This document shows, piece after piece, positions 13,401-27,099 of a DNA stretch of 64,000 nucleotides. The notes below the pieces were generated by a model. The model had not been told where the DNA came from and ran no database searches. It worked only from the letters and a program-made list of their open reading frames with translations. The DNA is from Mesaphorura yosii (taxonomy: Eukaryota > Arthropoda > Collembola > Poduromorpha > Tullbergiidae). The number at the start of each line of letters is the position of its first letter. Position 1 is the stretch's first letter. A program made the translations under genes and the position numbers. The DNA lies in contig WIXG01000023.1 of the NCBI GenBank assembly GCA_009869945.1, positions 124,001 to 188,000 of the forward strand, in the 5' to 3' direction.

Positions 13401-16400
13401 GCTGCTTGGAAGATTGACCAAGAGCAAGGTGATTATTATATAATTTTCCCCTCTGGAAGAAAGACAACAAAGTCATTTTCGATTTTCCATCCTGCCAGTG
13501 CACAAGCGTTGGCTGCGGCATGGCCATGCATGGAGAGAAGGCTTATCGTCGTTGGTGGGCATCGTGGGGGTTCCACCAGCCAGCCAGGTAAGAAGATGAG
13601 GCATTAAAAAGTTAAGAAGATGAAGATGAAAAAGGAGAGGATGGAGACGAACACGACCAGCGTACTTACAAGCAGTGGCGCAGCACAGGAAGAGCTAAGG
13701 ACGAATTGACAGATATAAAGTGAGTTGTTATTCAATACACAAAGCACTAATAATATGCTAAGGAGAAAAGTGCATTTTCGGATTGCATTTCATTATGATT
13801 TCAAAGGAGTCAAGTTGTTGCAGTGCATTGCATCCACAACCCAGAACTCGAGGATTCTTTTATGCTATAAAACACATACACAATAACAACAACAATGATA
13901 AGGCGATTTGGACAAGAATGACGACGACGATGACGATCAAGAGGAAAAGAGAGGATGTATACGAGCAGACGCAGAGGATCACCTTGACTTGGTGCGTGTG
14001 CGTTGGAAATCCAAAGTTTCAAAGCCCGTTTGCCCGTAAAACTAAAACACAACTCCTTCATCTTCACTCTTGCCTGTATACCGTGGACCGAAAATCCAAA
14101 TCCTTTTACCACACAATACGACGCACAAAAGCAGTCAATAGTAAATGACATCTTCATCAATAGGAATTAAGCACTTGTTATACGTGTATCGTGTTGCCTT
14201 TCTTATGTTCTAGGAGGACTCAATACTAGAAGTGTTAAATGAATTCGATGTCTACTTGTCTCTTGTACGGTGAACGCTGATTGAACCATCAAGAATGACA
14301 GAAATTCCTGCGACCATGCCTGAAGAGAGGTGCGTCGCAAAATAAGCGAAGCTCAAATACAGTTGCCCAACAGTCCTTGCAAAAGCAACATTGCAGCATA
14401 TTGTATGCTAAATAGGAGTAATTAGAGTCTTGTCCTGTCCATCAAAATTGCACCTTGATAATTTATGCAAGATTGTAATGTGAGGCAGACAGCGAACGTG
14501 CGCTTACGTGTTATAAATTCACCAAGCCTCAATTCTCGTAAATTACACAAAAGTGTCCAAAATTCGAATTTGTGGTAACGGATGGCTGGCTGGCTTATGG
14601 CTTTGCGCATTCCTTCAAAATTCACATTCGCATTCACAGGTTCATTAATTACGGAATTTCACACTGCCGAACGCAGAGCATCGCAGGTGATCGACACGGT
14701 GCAAGAAAAGGGCTGACCGTTGATGGTGATTTGGATTGAAATAATAAAGAGACAAAAACTGGTTTTTGAGACTCAATCACTGAACGAGAGTCCCAAAGCA
14801 GGGCAGGCAGGCACACCTCGTCCCAGTGATCGCAGTCGTAGTATTTATTATGATGTTAAAGTTTGACAAGAAGATGATTAAGAAGTGTTGTAGTTGTTAC
14901 AAGCGAGGAGAAAATACTTGTAAATTTTTTGTCTCCGCGTCTTGGCTCCGGTAATAAAAAATTATACGAGACACGAGTACAAGACTACGACCAGGGCTGA
15001 AACACCCAATCATTAATATTTCTACGTCTGGTTTCCGTCTGCACGTAATGTAAAAGTTGATGTTGATATCGATATGTCTATCAGGGCATGCATGGGCAGT
15101 GACAAAGAAGATGACAAGTTACAATGCGAAAAAATGTTGAATTCCTCGTCGAGAAATGTTCGAGTATGAACCCAAGCAGGATTATGACTTACAGAATCGT
15201 TTTATGATGCCTTTTCACATTTAATCGCCTGCCTGGTATCTGGTCTCACACGTTCTCACCTGAGTTACAGCAGGTTTAGGTACTTGAGAGTAATTTGTTG
15301 GTTTTAATTGCACATTCACTTCACGAATTCATCGCTAGATTTAACTATAAGCTGATTTAGGATATTTTGGATCTGATCTCTGATTTACGAAATAGTTGAT
15401 GGCGTTGGTGACGCAACCGTCGTACCAATGCCAATGCAATGATAAATGACAACTCGTAGCGCGGTGCTGTTCGTATTTCAAGGTAACTGTGAGAACATCT
15501 GAATTCAATTAGTCAACTATCAACATCAAAGCTGTCAAGTGTCAACTCTTATCACTTTTGTTTCAGCTTCTGTTCGGAGAAATCTTCGACTTCGAACCAG
15601 CCCTCGAACGGTTCTACACGTAATTAGGTTCCTACCAGTTCCGCATTGTTCTGCAGGCGGTACAGACGAATCCGGGTCGGTCTCTGAAGTAATTTATCCT
15701 GGAAACCTGTGAAACACTATACCCTTGCCACTACCACGGCCGCACTCAGAATTCATAACACTTCATCACGCTTCAGAGAAACCTGCCTACTGCCTACCCG
15801 AAGCTAAACAGCAGCAGTCATAATACCCGACTTCACCATTTCACCATTCACCACACCGCACCATGCTGAGCGGCAAACCGGCTTCAACCGTACGTGGAGA
15901 GTAATCGTGTGGAGAAAGTAAAACGAAACCGGAGAAAACTCTCGACAATTCGAAAGAAAGAAATGTGGAAGATGAAAGACATGAGAGGAGTGCTAATAAT
16001 AAATATTGGCATTCTTTCTTGCTCGCTTCGCTTGCCTTTCCGCCTTGAAATTATAAGACTCAGGTTCCTTTGTCACGAGGAGTGGCACTCCACTTGAATG
16101 AATGGAAGAAATGCCATCGCCGAAATGTGACTCGGCTGGACGAAACGGGTCGGCAAAGAGTTGCCAGGTCGTTAGTATTGGCTTTGCTGATGAAAGTCCT
16201 TAATTTAGCCCAATTTCAGAGCGCATAGAGAGAATCTTGCGGACACAGCATGCCTTGACTTAATTTTGTGCCCGTCGATGTTCTCCGGTACGACAAATTA
16301 ACAAGGAATTGATACTGCAATGAAATCTAATGAACCATGTTATCAGTTGAACGCTGCCAAAGAACCAGTGTCATTTCTAAGAGACTTGAAGGATCAAAAC

Positions 16401-18025
16401 ATCGTTTATGACGGCAATAACCATTTCCATTCAACGTTAAGGAATTTAATCTCTTCATTAGCACTCTTCTTCAAGCCAAAGCGACAGAATCAATGAAGGA
16501 ACTCCAACGGTGATGAGGATCGGAAAGTATCTCTTTTACTGGCACTAAGCACCAGTAAAGAACTTTGGTTAAAGCCAAACCAAGAGCAGATAGCTTTGAC
16601 TTGTTGAAAATGACGTTGCGTTATTTGGTCTAAAATCATCGTAAATATTCATGAATCATAAGCCATAATGCATAGTCCACTACCAGGCCATATAAAATAC
16701 CGTGTTGAGTGTTGATACATTTACAAAGTTATGAAAGAGTGAAAGAGACATTTTTGTACGTGCCCGTGGTCAATGCAAAACTCAGGATGACTCAGTCGAA
16801 ATACAAGTACGTCTTAAACGTTGACTTGACAGGACAATACATTCAGGTAATGTTGCCCATTCGTTTGCTATGCAAATGCAACGCAACGCAAGAATACAAG
16901 GCAAGACATCTTGATTAGTTGATTCATTGTTTCTATTATTAGAAACGTGGACTTCTTCCAATTCCTTTCCCTTCCAAGAATCACCTGAAGAAATGAGGAA
17001 TTTTGGGGTGTATTTGTGCCGGATGAGTTGATAAAAGTTAACACTGTTTGCATAAAGGAAAATGCCGCACCGTGTCTTCGTCGTCAATTCTTTGAGTCAA
17101 CTCAACTCAACACATTGTTCCTTGTACCTCAATGATCTGTTATCAGCTCGACTCATCGGCGCTCGCAATCACAGTTCACAAGTCACAAGCAGGAGTCACT
17201 GACGCCGATTCTTGGTTCAAATGAGCGTAAATGTTCGGATCGAGCCCGACCGCACTGGGTTACATCTTCATTTTCAATCAGCACTTTCCAAGATGCCATG
17301 CCATGCCACCAAGAAGGCAGAAAAAGGGTACTTTTATGGGTGTAGTTATTACATGTTTGTGGTTACGCATCTTCTATTTTTAACGACTTGAGTAGGCCCA
17401 ACATGAAGATGAAGATGTAACTTTCAAGACCCCACCACGACCATGACTAGACTTACTCAACTTTACCTTCGTAATGCCGTGGTTTATGGAATGGAATGTG
17501 TCACACTCTACGTGAAGCAAACTCGATGAGATCACATCTGTTTCGGTTTCCTTTTCCTTCTCAAGTTCTGCAACGTCCTGTTGCAAAAGAAAGTATTTGA
17601 CCTCTTGCCGTGTGTGGCTGCTTGCTTTTTGCTGCCCGTCTGAGTGTGGAGAATTCATTTAGTGTGCTTCCCGTGGTCCGTGGCCGTGTGCAATAATTTT
17701 CTTGTGAAACCCACAAAATTCGTAATGTGCACTTCACATCGGTGCGATGTGAGAGTTAAATTCGTGGCACGGCGCACAGCGACCGCTTTGTGCTTGTCTA
17801 TAGTCTTCTCTCTCGCATCTCACAAGTCGTGGATTCGAATCTTGACCGTCAACGCCAACCTGAACAATCAGGTCTACTTTTCGTCGGTGGTCCCAAAGTT
17901 GTATCATAAAGATCTGATGTTCATCTCGTCTCGAACATTATGTTTTACAGATGTTGCCCTTCTTGTCATCAACTCGTTCGCTCTATTTTTATCATTACGT
18001 GCCTTTCATTAAGATAATAATAAAA

Positions 18026-18115
18026 ATGAGCGAACAGCTCGAGCATGCGGGCAGGCCAATGGCAGACTTAATGAGAAAACGAAGGAACCAGAGCAGAGAG
18101 CAGAAATGGCGGCTG
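18026..18115 (+). CDS. Candidate first coding exon, unknown gene
   Basis: A 30-codon open frame starts at an ATG with an A-rich upstream context (AAAAATG) and ends exactly at a good donor (CTG, then GTGAGC) in phase 0. The predicted peptide begins MSEQLEHAGRPM and ends in a basic, glutamine-rich stretch (RKRRNQSREQKWRL). I do not recognise it and found no following exon. It may equally be a chance open frame, since the surrounding DNA has no other coding signal. Confidence 0.2.
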
Positions 18116-18572
18116 GTGAGCGATACAGACAGTCGACAGTGGCTTCCTCCTCGAAATTAGATTCTCAAACACAATACGCTGCGTAATTGTGCAGTGATTT
18201 CAATTAGTTACTCATTTCGCAGGTAAAATAAAAAGCTCGCGACGATCCTATAAAAATGAAAATAGCTTCAAGCCATCACAACCTGGAAATATTCTATCAA
18301 GTTTTCATGCTTCTAAAAGAAGCTCCCATGTTGTGAATGGCTGAACCCTTCGACAACCTGTTCCTGTGAAGAACTTCATGGGTTATGATTTACGCACGAC
18401 TGTACACGGCTCAGGCAAGGCATAGACACATACAATAACGCATAATTCAAAGAAGGTGGATCCCGAATCCTGACCTGGGAACACCAGGGTGCATTCGACT
18501 AAGTGACTGGACCACCCCTAAAAATAAATATATTTTATCTGGCTTGCTCATCTCTACCGACTTTCCTCTCCC

Positions 18573-18591
18573 TGCATGCATGCATGCGTGC
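18573..18591. repeat. Alternating purine-pyrimidine run
   Basis: TGCATGCATGCATGCGTGC is a strictly alternating tract, followed by further TGTGC/TGTTG repeats. Such tracts can take up Z-form DNA and mutate as microsatellites. Confidence 0.6.
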
Positions 18592-21500
18592 TGTGCTGTG
18601 TTGTGTTGTTTCCAATTTTAATTTCGTATTCTATTTTGAGAGACGACGCCTCATCCAAAGAGGTTGTATTTTGAGTTTCAGGAGACTCACATGAGTAAAT
18701 TCAATAAAAACGTCCGTCCTGCTCTCCTCGAAAGTCATGTACACAATTAGAATGAGCACGTTCCTTTACCTGTGCTGTGCTGAGCAGTGCGTAGTACGGT
18801 TGGAAAGTTGGAAGGTGTTCAAGGCATTAAGAGATTACTTTTACAATAGTGATGCCTCAAATTCTGATTTGAATTTCCCAATCGAAACCAATTTCAAGCC
18901 TGAAACGTAATACCCGCTTAATGCATAAAAGATCGCTCCTCACTCGGCTTAGCTTGTCGGAAAGGCAGGGAAACTTTTGTGAGTTGTTTTGTTACAGAAA
19001 ACTTTTATGCAAAAATTCAAAGTAAATCTCAAGGCCCGGCGCAGGACGAACAACTGTCACAGGAAAAAGCAACTTGAAGTTTGGGTACATTTTTGGCTTA
19101 CTTTCAAGAAAGGCATTTTACATTTTACATTTCACATCCGCACGCGTACTTCAGAGGAGGTCTCCAGAATCGTACGGAGAGTTTAAATCCAGCTTAACGC
19201 CCAGCTATTCTGGAGGGATTACCAAAAATTGCGTGGCACAACCATTTATTCGGAGCTGACTTCAATTTGAGGTGCCGTAAATACGCGATTGAAGAAAAAT
19301 GCAAGGTTTGAATGAATGCTCAACTGAACGACAAAATCTTGACTGCGCCGCGGCTGTTCTACCATTTATTGAATTCGGCAAAGAAACAGAAACACAAGCC
19401 ATAAATGTATTTTGGTTTCATTTCATGTCATTTTCATTCAACGCAAGTTGATTCTAACGATTTGACACTTTGTCGTACAAAAGATGTGTAAGCGCAGTGC
19501 AGCAATACAGCACAGCGAAAAAAGAACCTACCAGGACGACCAAGGGGGAACGCTGTCATTGAAATCTAGTTTTTTCACTTTTGTACGTCATTTATACATG
19601 GGACAATGTATGCCAGGTCGTAGATTCCCCGCAAAATGAAGAATAAATGGTCGTGCATTATCCTTCTCGATCCTCATTCAAAAATTTCAAAGTCAAGCGT
19701 CAAGCCAAGCTTAAGCTCAGGCGGTGAGAATTTAAACCCTCGCGTCTGTACAATAGGAGGGTATTGGCTTTTCCTGCATAAGAAAATGGAATCCGAAAAG
19801 GAATAAGCGAAGCGAGGATAATAATGTTGACAAGAGTGACGACTTTAAGGGTATATTAAGGGTAGAGTCACAAAGACGAAGAAACGACAATGGGCAAATG
19901 AATAGAAGAGAAATTCCTTTGCTGCTCGCACAGAGTCAGCTTGAAGCGTGAAAAAGTGTCACGGGGAAGAAATTATGTCATCAGGCCTGTCAAAAATTGT
20001 ATCTTACAATGCTCGGGGCATTGACGCCTCGAGCCCGTGGAAGGGCTTCTGTATTATTAAAAAGGGCAGACCCTTGAACAGGCGAGAGGTTCTGACTCCT
20101 GAATTATGCTTGTCTTCTTGGTTGTCACTGAATTAAACATTCGTTAGGGTTTGAATAAAGCATAAAATGATCAGCTTCCATTCTTCGATCGAGTTTCACA
20201 CATTAAATTTACAAAGGAAAATGGTTCAATAAAACGAAATGGAATGAATTCTCAATGCTCGTCTTGGGCTTATCCATTTCTTTCGGGTTTCATTCCACAC
20301 CTTTCATTTCAGCCTAAATTTCTTTACGCCACTGCCGCTGCGTGCCATGGCTGAATGGTTACGACTGCGACTGCGAATTTGACGAGTTCGTGCACTGATT
20401 TGATTTAGAGTCGGAGTCGAAAAGTCACTGACACTTTCTCGTCCAATTCCTTTCCGCATTCGCCACTGAACCTCATCGCGTCGCGTCGCAAGTCAGGCAC
20501 GATAAAAATCTCAGGAAAGTTGCCTCTTGCTTCACTCGACTCTGAAATGAATCCAGAGTCTCAATTTGCCTAATGGGAAACGAAAATGAATGAAATGAAC
20601 TGTGCTCATAGATTCCGTATTAACTGAAATGAAAAAAGAAGTGATCCATGGCGAGAAAAGCCAGGCTTGACTCGTCGTCGGCTGAGATGATGAAAATGAG
20701 AATGGCAATGATGCGAATAAAAGCGGAAGAAAGAACCTGAGCACGGTGGCGTGATGAAAATCAATAATATGGGTATAAAGAAAAGAATTTTTAGCAAAGG
20801 TTGAATGAATGAGAGCACAGTGAACGAAAAATTGACTCTGACTTTCGATTTCATGGCCTGGCATAAAAAACCACCGCACACAAATTCACCGCTATTCAAA
20901 TATGTTTTATAGTAGACTTAAGTTTTTGACAATTTCCTTCCCATTGTTCATCATTGCCTGCCGCTGGTGTTGGAGCCGGCCTGTCATATGTGAATTTTTC
21001 TTATTCCCACCACGAATCATACCTTGAGCCATTTTTCTCTTATCAGAAGCAGTAAAAAGAATATGGGCCATTACCTCTGCTTCTTCCTGCTTCCGATCCC
21101 TTAAGCCTAACCTCTTCTCGTAATAAAGACTCAACTTTTGACACGGCGGTCCGTGACTCGCGACCTGCGACTCGTGAATTCTGTTTCGGTTATGCCAATA
21201 AAAAATCTGCTCGTAATCTGTCATTCTATTATTGTGGGATTTCGAATATCAATCAGCAATCCATAGAACTCTGCAAGGATTCTTTCATACTCAAAGCGAC
21301 ATTAGGTTTTCGTTCTTGTCATGCCGTGCTTCGTGCTTGCTGCCATTAAATTACCTTCTTGCAAACTGCGCCGCACTGCGATAATTTCTGCCTCCCATTT
21401 TAAAAGTCATTCACACAAATCTGACTCTAGTTCTCGTGTTCTCGTTTGGTTCACGCAGTAATTCATTCACTTCCATGCATGATGAACGCAGACACGGACG

Positions 21501-24500
21501 TAGGACGCTCAAGTCAAGGTGAGTTTATCTGCGCTGAGGCTGAGACGCTGCCGCTGAAGATTACACATTTACATTACATAATGGCAATATTACGTTTCCT
21601 TCCACGGTTTATGGACACGGCCTTTTTTTATAATTTTTCATGACCATCTCGACTCAAATTCATCGCCTTATCGCACGTCAAGAAAGTAGCCGAAGCCGTA
21701 GCCGGTCGTGTTTTCCAGTTTACAGTTTTTGTGTAGGTTTTATCGTACAGTCGATTGCGTTGAATGCACTCTGCGTTCATGAGGCTGAAAAATTATTATT
21801 ATGCTCCGAGTTGTGTTTTGCTGTGCTGCTTCGTGGGGTCAGTTTAAAATGTGAAGGCTAACTTTTGAGATCGCAAAAGATTTGCATGCTCGTTGAATTC
21901 GCAGGTAGCCAGCTCAAATACAATGCCTAATTATGCCTACTCGATGAAACTGTAGGCACAAGTTTAAATTGCGGAACTTTTGCGTGTGTTCCGTTTCAAA
22001 CTTGACAATACAGTGAAGTTTAATGTTGAATACGGCGAGACTTCGCTATTGGTAGTCTATTCAGAAACCTTATGGTGTAAGAGACAGCCACAAATAGTTT
22101 GTAGATATTCATCTGGATGAGAAATTGATAAGAACCCTGGCGTACTCCAAGCACCATTTTTAGCATATGCCTTTTTCAATGGCAGCAATAGCTGCATAAT
22201 AATGAGCCATTTGTCTCAATTATGTCTCACTGTCAATTCTGTCATTAAACTAAGAAGGCCAATGAAGGAGAGCGAGGGCAGATATCAATTTATTCTATTC
22301 TGAACCATCGCGACACGACAAGACAATGCCAAGAAGGTAAAATTCTCCGATGATGAGATATTCGACTCGGGAGGCAGAAAGGCACAGAAAAATTCGATGA
22401 GTCAACACTTGCCTTCAATTTCAGTACGGCACATTGCTTCTATCGTGTCGTCAATGCCGAAATGATGATGACAAAGAACACGGTTTGGAAATATTAGACT
22501 CCCAAAATAAATACGTGATGGAAATAGGAGAACTAAATTATAATAACATTAACCGAAGCACGTTGGCCACGACTGCGGCCATGGAAGAACGTGAACGCAC
22601 AAACGCTGATGATGACATTATATTTCTTCCAAAATCATTATTTTGCCGTAAATGACATGATGAACATCATTTTCTTATTGTACGCATCTCGCATCTTGCT
22701 CTTGTATCTTCTTCGGAGGATGTCATCGTCGCGTCTCTATTAAAGCAGCACGGCACGCAAGAAACGCACGCCCATAAAGCATGACTTTGAACAAAAAATG
22801 AATTTATAAATTTAACAAAGGTTGATTGCACTGGCAAGATAAAGAGAGGAATTGGAGTGAGAGGAAGAGAAATTATTTGGAGATAGACAGCGCACGATGA
22901 CAACTCATCGCCGGTACACTCGCGATGACGAGACAAATCTTGTTCGTCAAATGATGCATATCAGAAATTGAAAAAATATCTTCTGAGAATCTCCAGATCT
23001 CCAGTCTCGACTTGAGGACGAGAATTTCACGACCAAAGGCCCTCGTTACTGAATAGGCAGCTGAGGGCTTCGTCAAGTGTCCCACCGTGGCAGAAATTAC
23101 ATCAATTATGACTTGTTTGCCGGTGTCAAAAGTATTTCAACAATTTTTCCGTATTTCACGAGAGTCCATAAGAAAAAGTTGCCCGCTGGAATGCCAATCT
23201 TTTCCTGGAGAGCCTAAACTGAAAAAATGCAGCTGTGGTCACAAGTTGGCGAAAAATAATCTTTCTGCGAAACGCGCCCGCCCGCACATTTATTACATCA
23301 CGATTTTCCGTGAGATGAAATGAAATAGAGTAAAACTTTTAGGCCAAGCACTAAACTTTCGGAAAGCGGAGTAAATTCTTGCTGAAGAGAAAAACACAGC
23401 ACAGCAACAGTAATAACCCTGTAAAAACTTTCTTAATACATAATATCATCAAACTGCAAGTATTTCCGTTTAACGATTCTGCGGAGTTCAACTTCTTTAT
23501 TGCAAGTTTTAGAGAGACGTTACATCGAAGATCCACATACATTAAACTCTGTCTTCATCGTGGTCGAGTTTATTATTTGTGGGCTGAGTTGTTTTTCCAA
23601 GCTGCTCGAACTCCAACTCGAGTGGACGCAAGGAGTAATTAATTCCAATGCAAGCATCATATATTTTCCTCAGCTGTCCAGACGCACATGTGTCCAGGGG
23701 CCAAGTGTCAGCTCTGCGTTTGATTTATGGAGTCTCCACTCACATTGTAAATAAATTTGTAAACGATAATTATGATATTTGACTTGCAAAAGAAAAGAGC
23801 ACTCGAAACTGTAACGGAACACGAAGGGCGAATTGACAAGCCATAAAATGAACAAAAGGGGATCACCATTCGAAACTCGAAACTTGCCTATTGGCTTTGA
23901 AAATTGATTCCCTGCTACAAATTATCGTCATGATCTGCCAACCCTTACGAGCACAATGAGTTCATCATCATCGTATAACCAAAACAATAGACACCTGGCA
24001 AGCATGAGAAAAATGAGATCCCTTCGCTAATGAAGCTATGAAGGCCGGGCCAAGCCATAATATCATGTCACGTCAAGGGTTTAGTCTTAACAAAACTAAC
24101 ACAACGCAAGGTAAATGACTCAATCTTCGGCGTAGAGCAGAGGCAAAGGCAAGGGCAATGAAAACGTTAAGCCTAACCAGGGTAAAGTGAAAGATTAAAA
24201 TCTCAAGATCATATATCATGAGGGATGAAGGCAAAAAATGAAACGAGAAAAGAGATCGAAAGAAACTGGTACCGGTTAGGGCCTGCTATAATGTAACAGA
24301 TTACTGGCAGACGCGAAACATCTTACTTCGTTCTTATTGCATTGCGTATTGGCCAGAAACTCTTGACTCGAATGGTAAGAAGTTTTATTTTGAAGTCTTG
24401 AGCGTACGCTGGATCCTGTTCTTGAAAAACAATAATAGTTTTAAAAACCTAAAGAGATTATTATTTATGCCTCTTTCCAGAAATCCTTTGTATTTTTATA

Positions 24501-26991
24501 TTAACTTTTCTCATTGTTGTCCCTCTACGCTGTACGTCTGCTGCTCCTGCAGGCTCATATTCTTATTTATGTGCCTAACCAACTCGACTTGGATGAAGCG
24601 GCTCGAAATTCCATTTCCCGTTTCTTCTTTTTGTGTCCTGGACGAAGTTGGATGAAATTGACTTTTGTGTGTCCGTGCCTCATGTTTACATCTTCATTCC
24701 CAACTCTTATCTTTTGTTTTGTTCTGTTACAGAATCTCGTTACTCCTTTTCATTGTTTCAACGGTTTTCTTACAAAAGATTCAGGTTCGGTTAAACGCTG
24801 GCACCAGTCTCAAGGAGCAAGGTCGATTACGGCGTAAAGCGTACCTGTACGCCTGCGCTTGGCTCAGTTGAATCTCATAATTCACCTTTCTCAACTACAT
24901 TCTCGTCTCTACGCATGATAAAGAATGTTCGCCTTTACGTGTTGTGAAACGTACGTTGGCTTGAATTTAAAACGTAATTATTTTCATATCGTACCATAAA
25001 CCATTCGTCGTTGCAAAGTTTAGCAGAGCCTGACTGAGTAATTGTATGAAATTATAGACTTGATATGCTGCGCTCCAAGAATTTATGTACTATTCTCAAA
25101 TAAATTATGGAAACAAGTTTAAATTCGTGTTGGGCACGGGAAACTTGCCTCACTTGCAATGGAACTTGCAGCGAGTAACTTCGGATACATGAGAGGAAAA
25201 TTATAACTTGGAAGGAAATAGATTAATTGCTCCAGGCAGAGCAAATAGCAAAACGATCTTCTGTTACGCAACGGCCCGGTTTAAATGTTTAGCCGAAGGT
25301 GAATGAGAAATTAATTTAAATTCAGAGTAACACGAACCCATTTGAAAATGACAAACTGAAGCACACACCAATAATTTACGTGTCGTTTACGCGTACGCGT
25401 TCGAAATGGCGGCTCTTGGTATCGACTGATCTGAACACCAGGGCTAGCAACGAACGTCGAGCACCAAGTTCAAACAACTCATAAGTCATTTGAGTGGTTA
25501 ATCATACGAGAGAAATATCGAAGCCCAAGCGCAAAGCCAATCTACGCAAAGCCAAGACTCGTACGCGAACGCGGACTAAAATGGAATAACTCAATTAAAG
25601 AAACAAATGAGCCCATTGGATTTAGTTTCATTTCCAACAAGATACGAGAGGATGGATTTGAGTCTTTAAACACATATTTGACAATCATTTACATTTGAAA
25701 CTTAGAAATAGTTTCAAAAAAGAGTAAATAGTCTAAAAAGACAACTTGTCAATGTCACGTTCCAAATTCTAACAACCATGCGTTGTGCTTGTGCTCACGA
25801 GAATTTACTGTCATACTTTCCAAACTCCAACCGAGCTCGATGCGTATGCTCACTTTCTGACAGGCATGCAAGACACAAGAGAAAAGGAGTAAGTTTATGA
25901 TCACGTCTGGTTGACTGGTATTGATGTCACATTTGTGTATCAGAATCAGAAGAGGAGACCGCAATAATAAATTGGAACCATGTGAAAGTGAAAACCGTAA
26001 CGAATCCCTTCATTCATAGTCTGATCTAGACGGGACGAGACCACGGCCCAAATCGAGCACTGCACAAGACACAAGCGATGTGATTTGGATATTTGGACGA
26101 AGTCTATTAAGGTTGGCGTCTGCAGGCGGGCCTCCGAAGACAGTGTCATAAATGTCAAAGCCAATGTCATGCGTGCACGCGGTGACTTTTCCAATTCCAA
26201 CTGCACGTAACCAATTTGCCTTAGATGCTTAAATCGTGCATGTCGTTTACACTTTCAGAAAATTCTTCAATGATAAAAGTTCGAAGGCAACTTTCGTGGT
26301 TCGGCTTCTCGATTCGAATAGTCATCAGATATTGTCTACTTACTATTGGACCGTATCATCTTGACTCAAATCAGCTCAAAATTAGGTCAATCAATTCTTT
26401 CGCTTGATTCAAACCACAAAATTGTAGAAATTCAGTACACTGAAGAGAAGACGCAGTGAAATGAATTATGAACCACATTAATACGGCTACGAACAGCGAA
26501 AAGCGACGTAGCATTGATTCTCTCGCGTAAAAGGCGAATGAAAGTACAAACGAACCAAAAATTCTCAAATTCCAATTCCCAGCAGCTTTAAAGATACTCG
26601 AGTCTCAAGAACCTAGCAAGGTGCCCGTAATGTAATATGATGTTAATGTAGAATTGCACTTCTACAAGTGAAATTGAATTGCGCGTTGCAGGAACTTCCA
26701 CCGAGGCACATCTATCTGTAAAATACTACCATGCAATTCAATGTGGAGAGATTTTAATGAGGAGACGATGCTCATGTTCATTGTTCATGGTGCGTGTGTG
26801 TGCGTGCAATTTGGTCCAGACTTTAGCTTGAATTGGGACTGAAACTTTCCAACAATTTTTTCGTCAAGCCCGAGTAGTGTAGTGTGAAGAAGATAAGAAC
26901 TTCGTGCAATCTTAGTTTGCCCAGAGTGAAGAGTATGCACAAAGCACAATGCGCTGGAGAATTAAAATTAAAATTCAAACCACTTTCTTAC

Positions 26992-27073
26992 CTTGAAAGG
27001 CGAATGCAGAATACAGAATGCATATTATTAGCATGGTTCCAGAGGATCCGGAGCGTTTGAGCCTGGGTGCCAT
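26992..27073 (-). CDS. Candidate first exon with signal peptide, secreted or membrane protein
   Basis: On the minus strand an ATG in good context (CAAAATGG) opens 27 codons plus one base and stops at a strong donor (CAAG, then GTAAGA), giving a phase-1 intron. The peptide has a basic n-region (MAPRLKRSGSSGT) and a hydrophobic core (MLIICILYSAFAF) ending near Gln-27, which is a typical cleavable signal peptide. A phase-1 intron just after a signal peptide is common in genes for extracellular modular proteins. I could not find the next exon to the left, so the first intron may exceed 20 kb or the following exons may be too small to recognise. Product family unknown. A chance open frame is possible, but start context, signal peptide and donor coincide. 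Confidence 0.4.
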
Positions 27074-27099
27074 TTTGTTGAGTCAAAAATTTATTCCAG

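Larger units (their letters stand above)
12600..26980. other. Gene-poor region with isolated exon-like segments
   Basis: No complete gene is recognisable. Splice-donor-like sites occur on the plus strand after CAGCCAG near 13,590 and after a 30-codon frame at 18,026-18,115. An alternating purine-pyrimidine run lies at 18,573-18,591. A palindromic pair of MluI boxes (ACGCGTACGCGT) is at 25,389-25,400. The 12-mer GAAATGGCGGCT occurs twice, at 18,103 and 25,403. The region may be intron of the minus-strand gene that seems to begin at 27,073. Confidence 0.4.

Noticed and set aside
17821-17850. tRNA T-loop-like GGATTCGAATC
   Set aside because: No five-base T stem and no acceptor or D-arm partner around it.
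20532-20899. Overlapping hydrophobic minus-strand frames
   Set aside because: Two frames are open at once and both Phe/Ser/Leu-rich, typical of a T-rich composition artefact.
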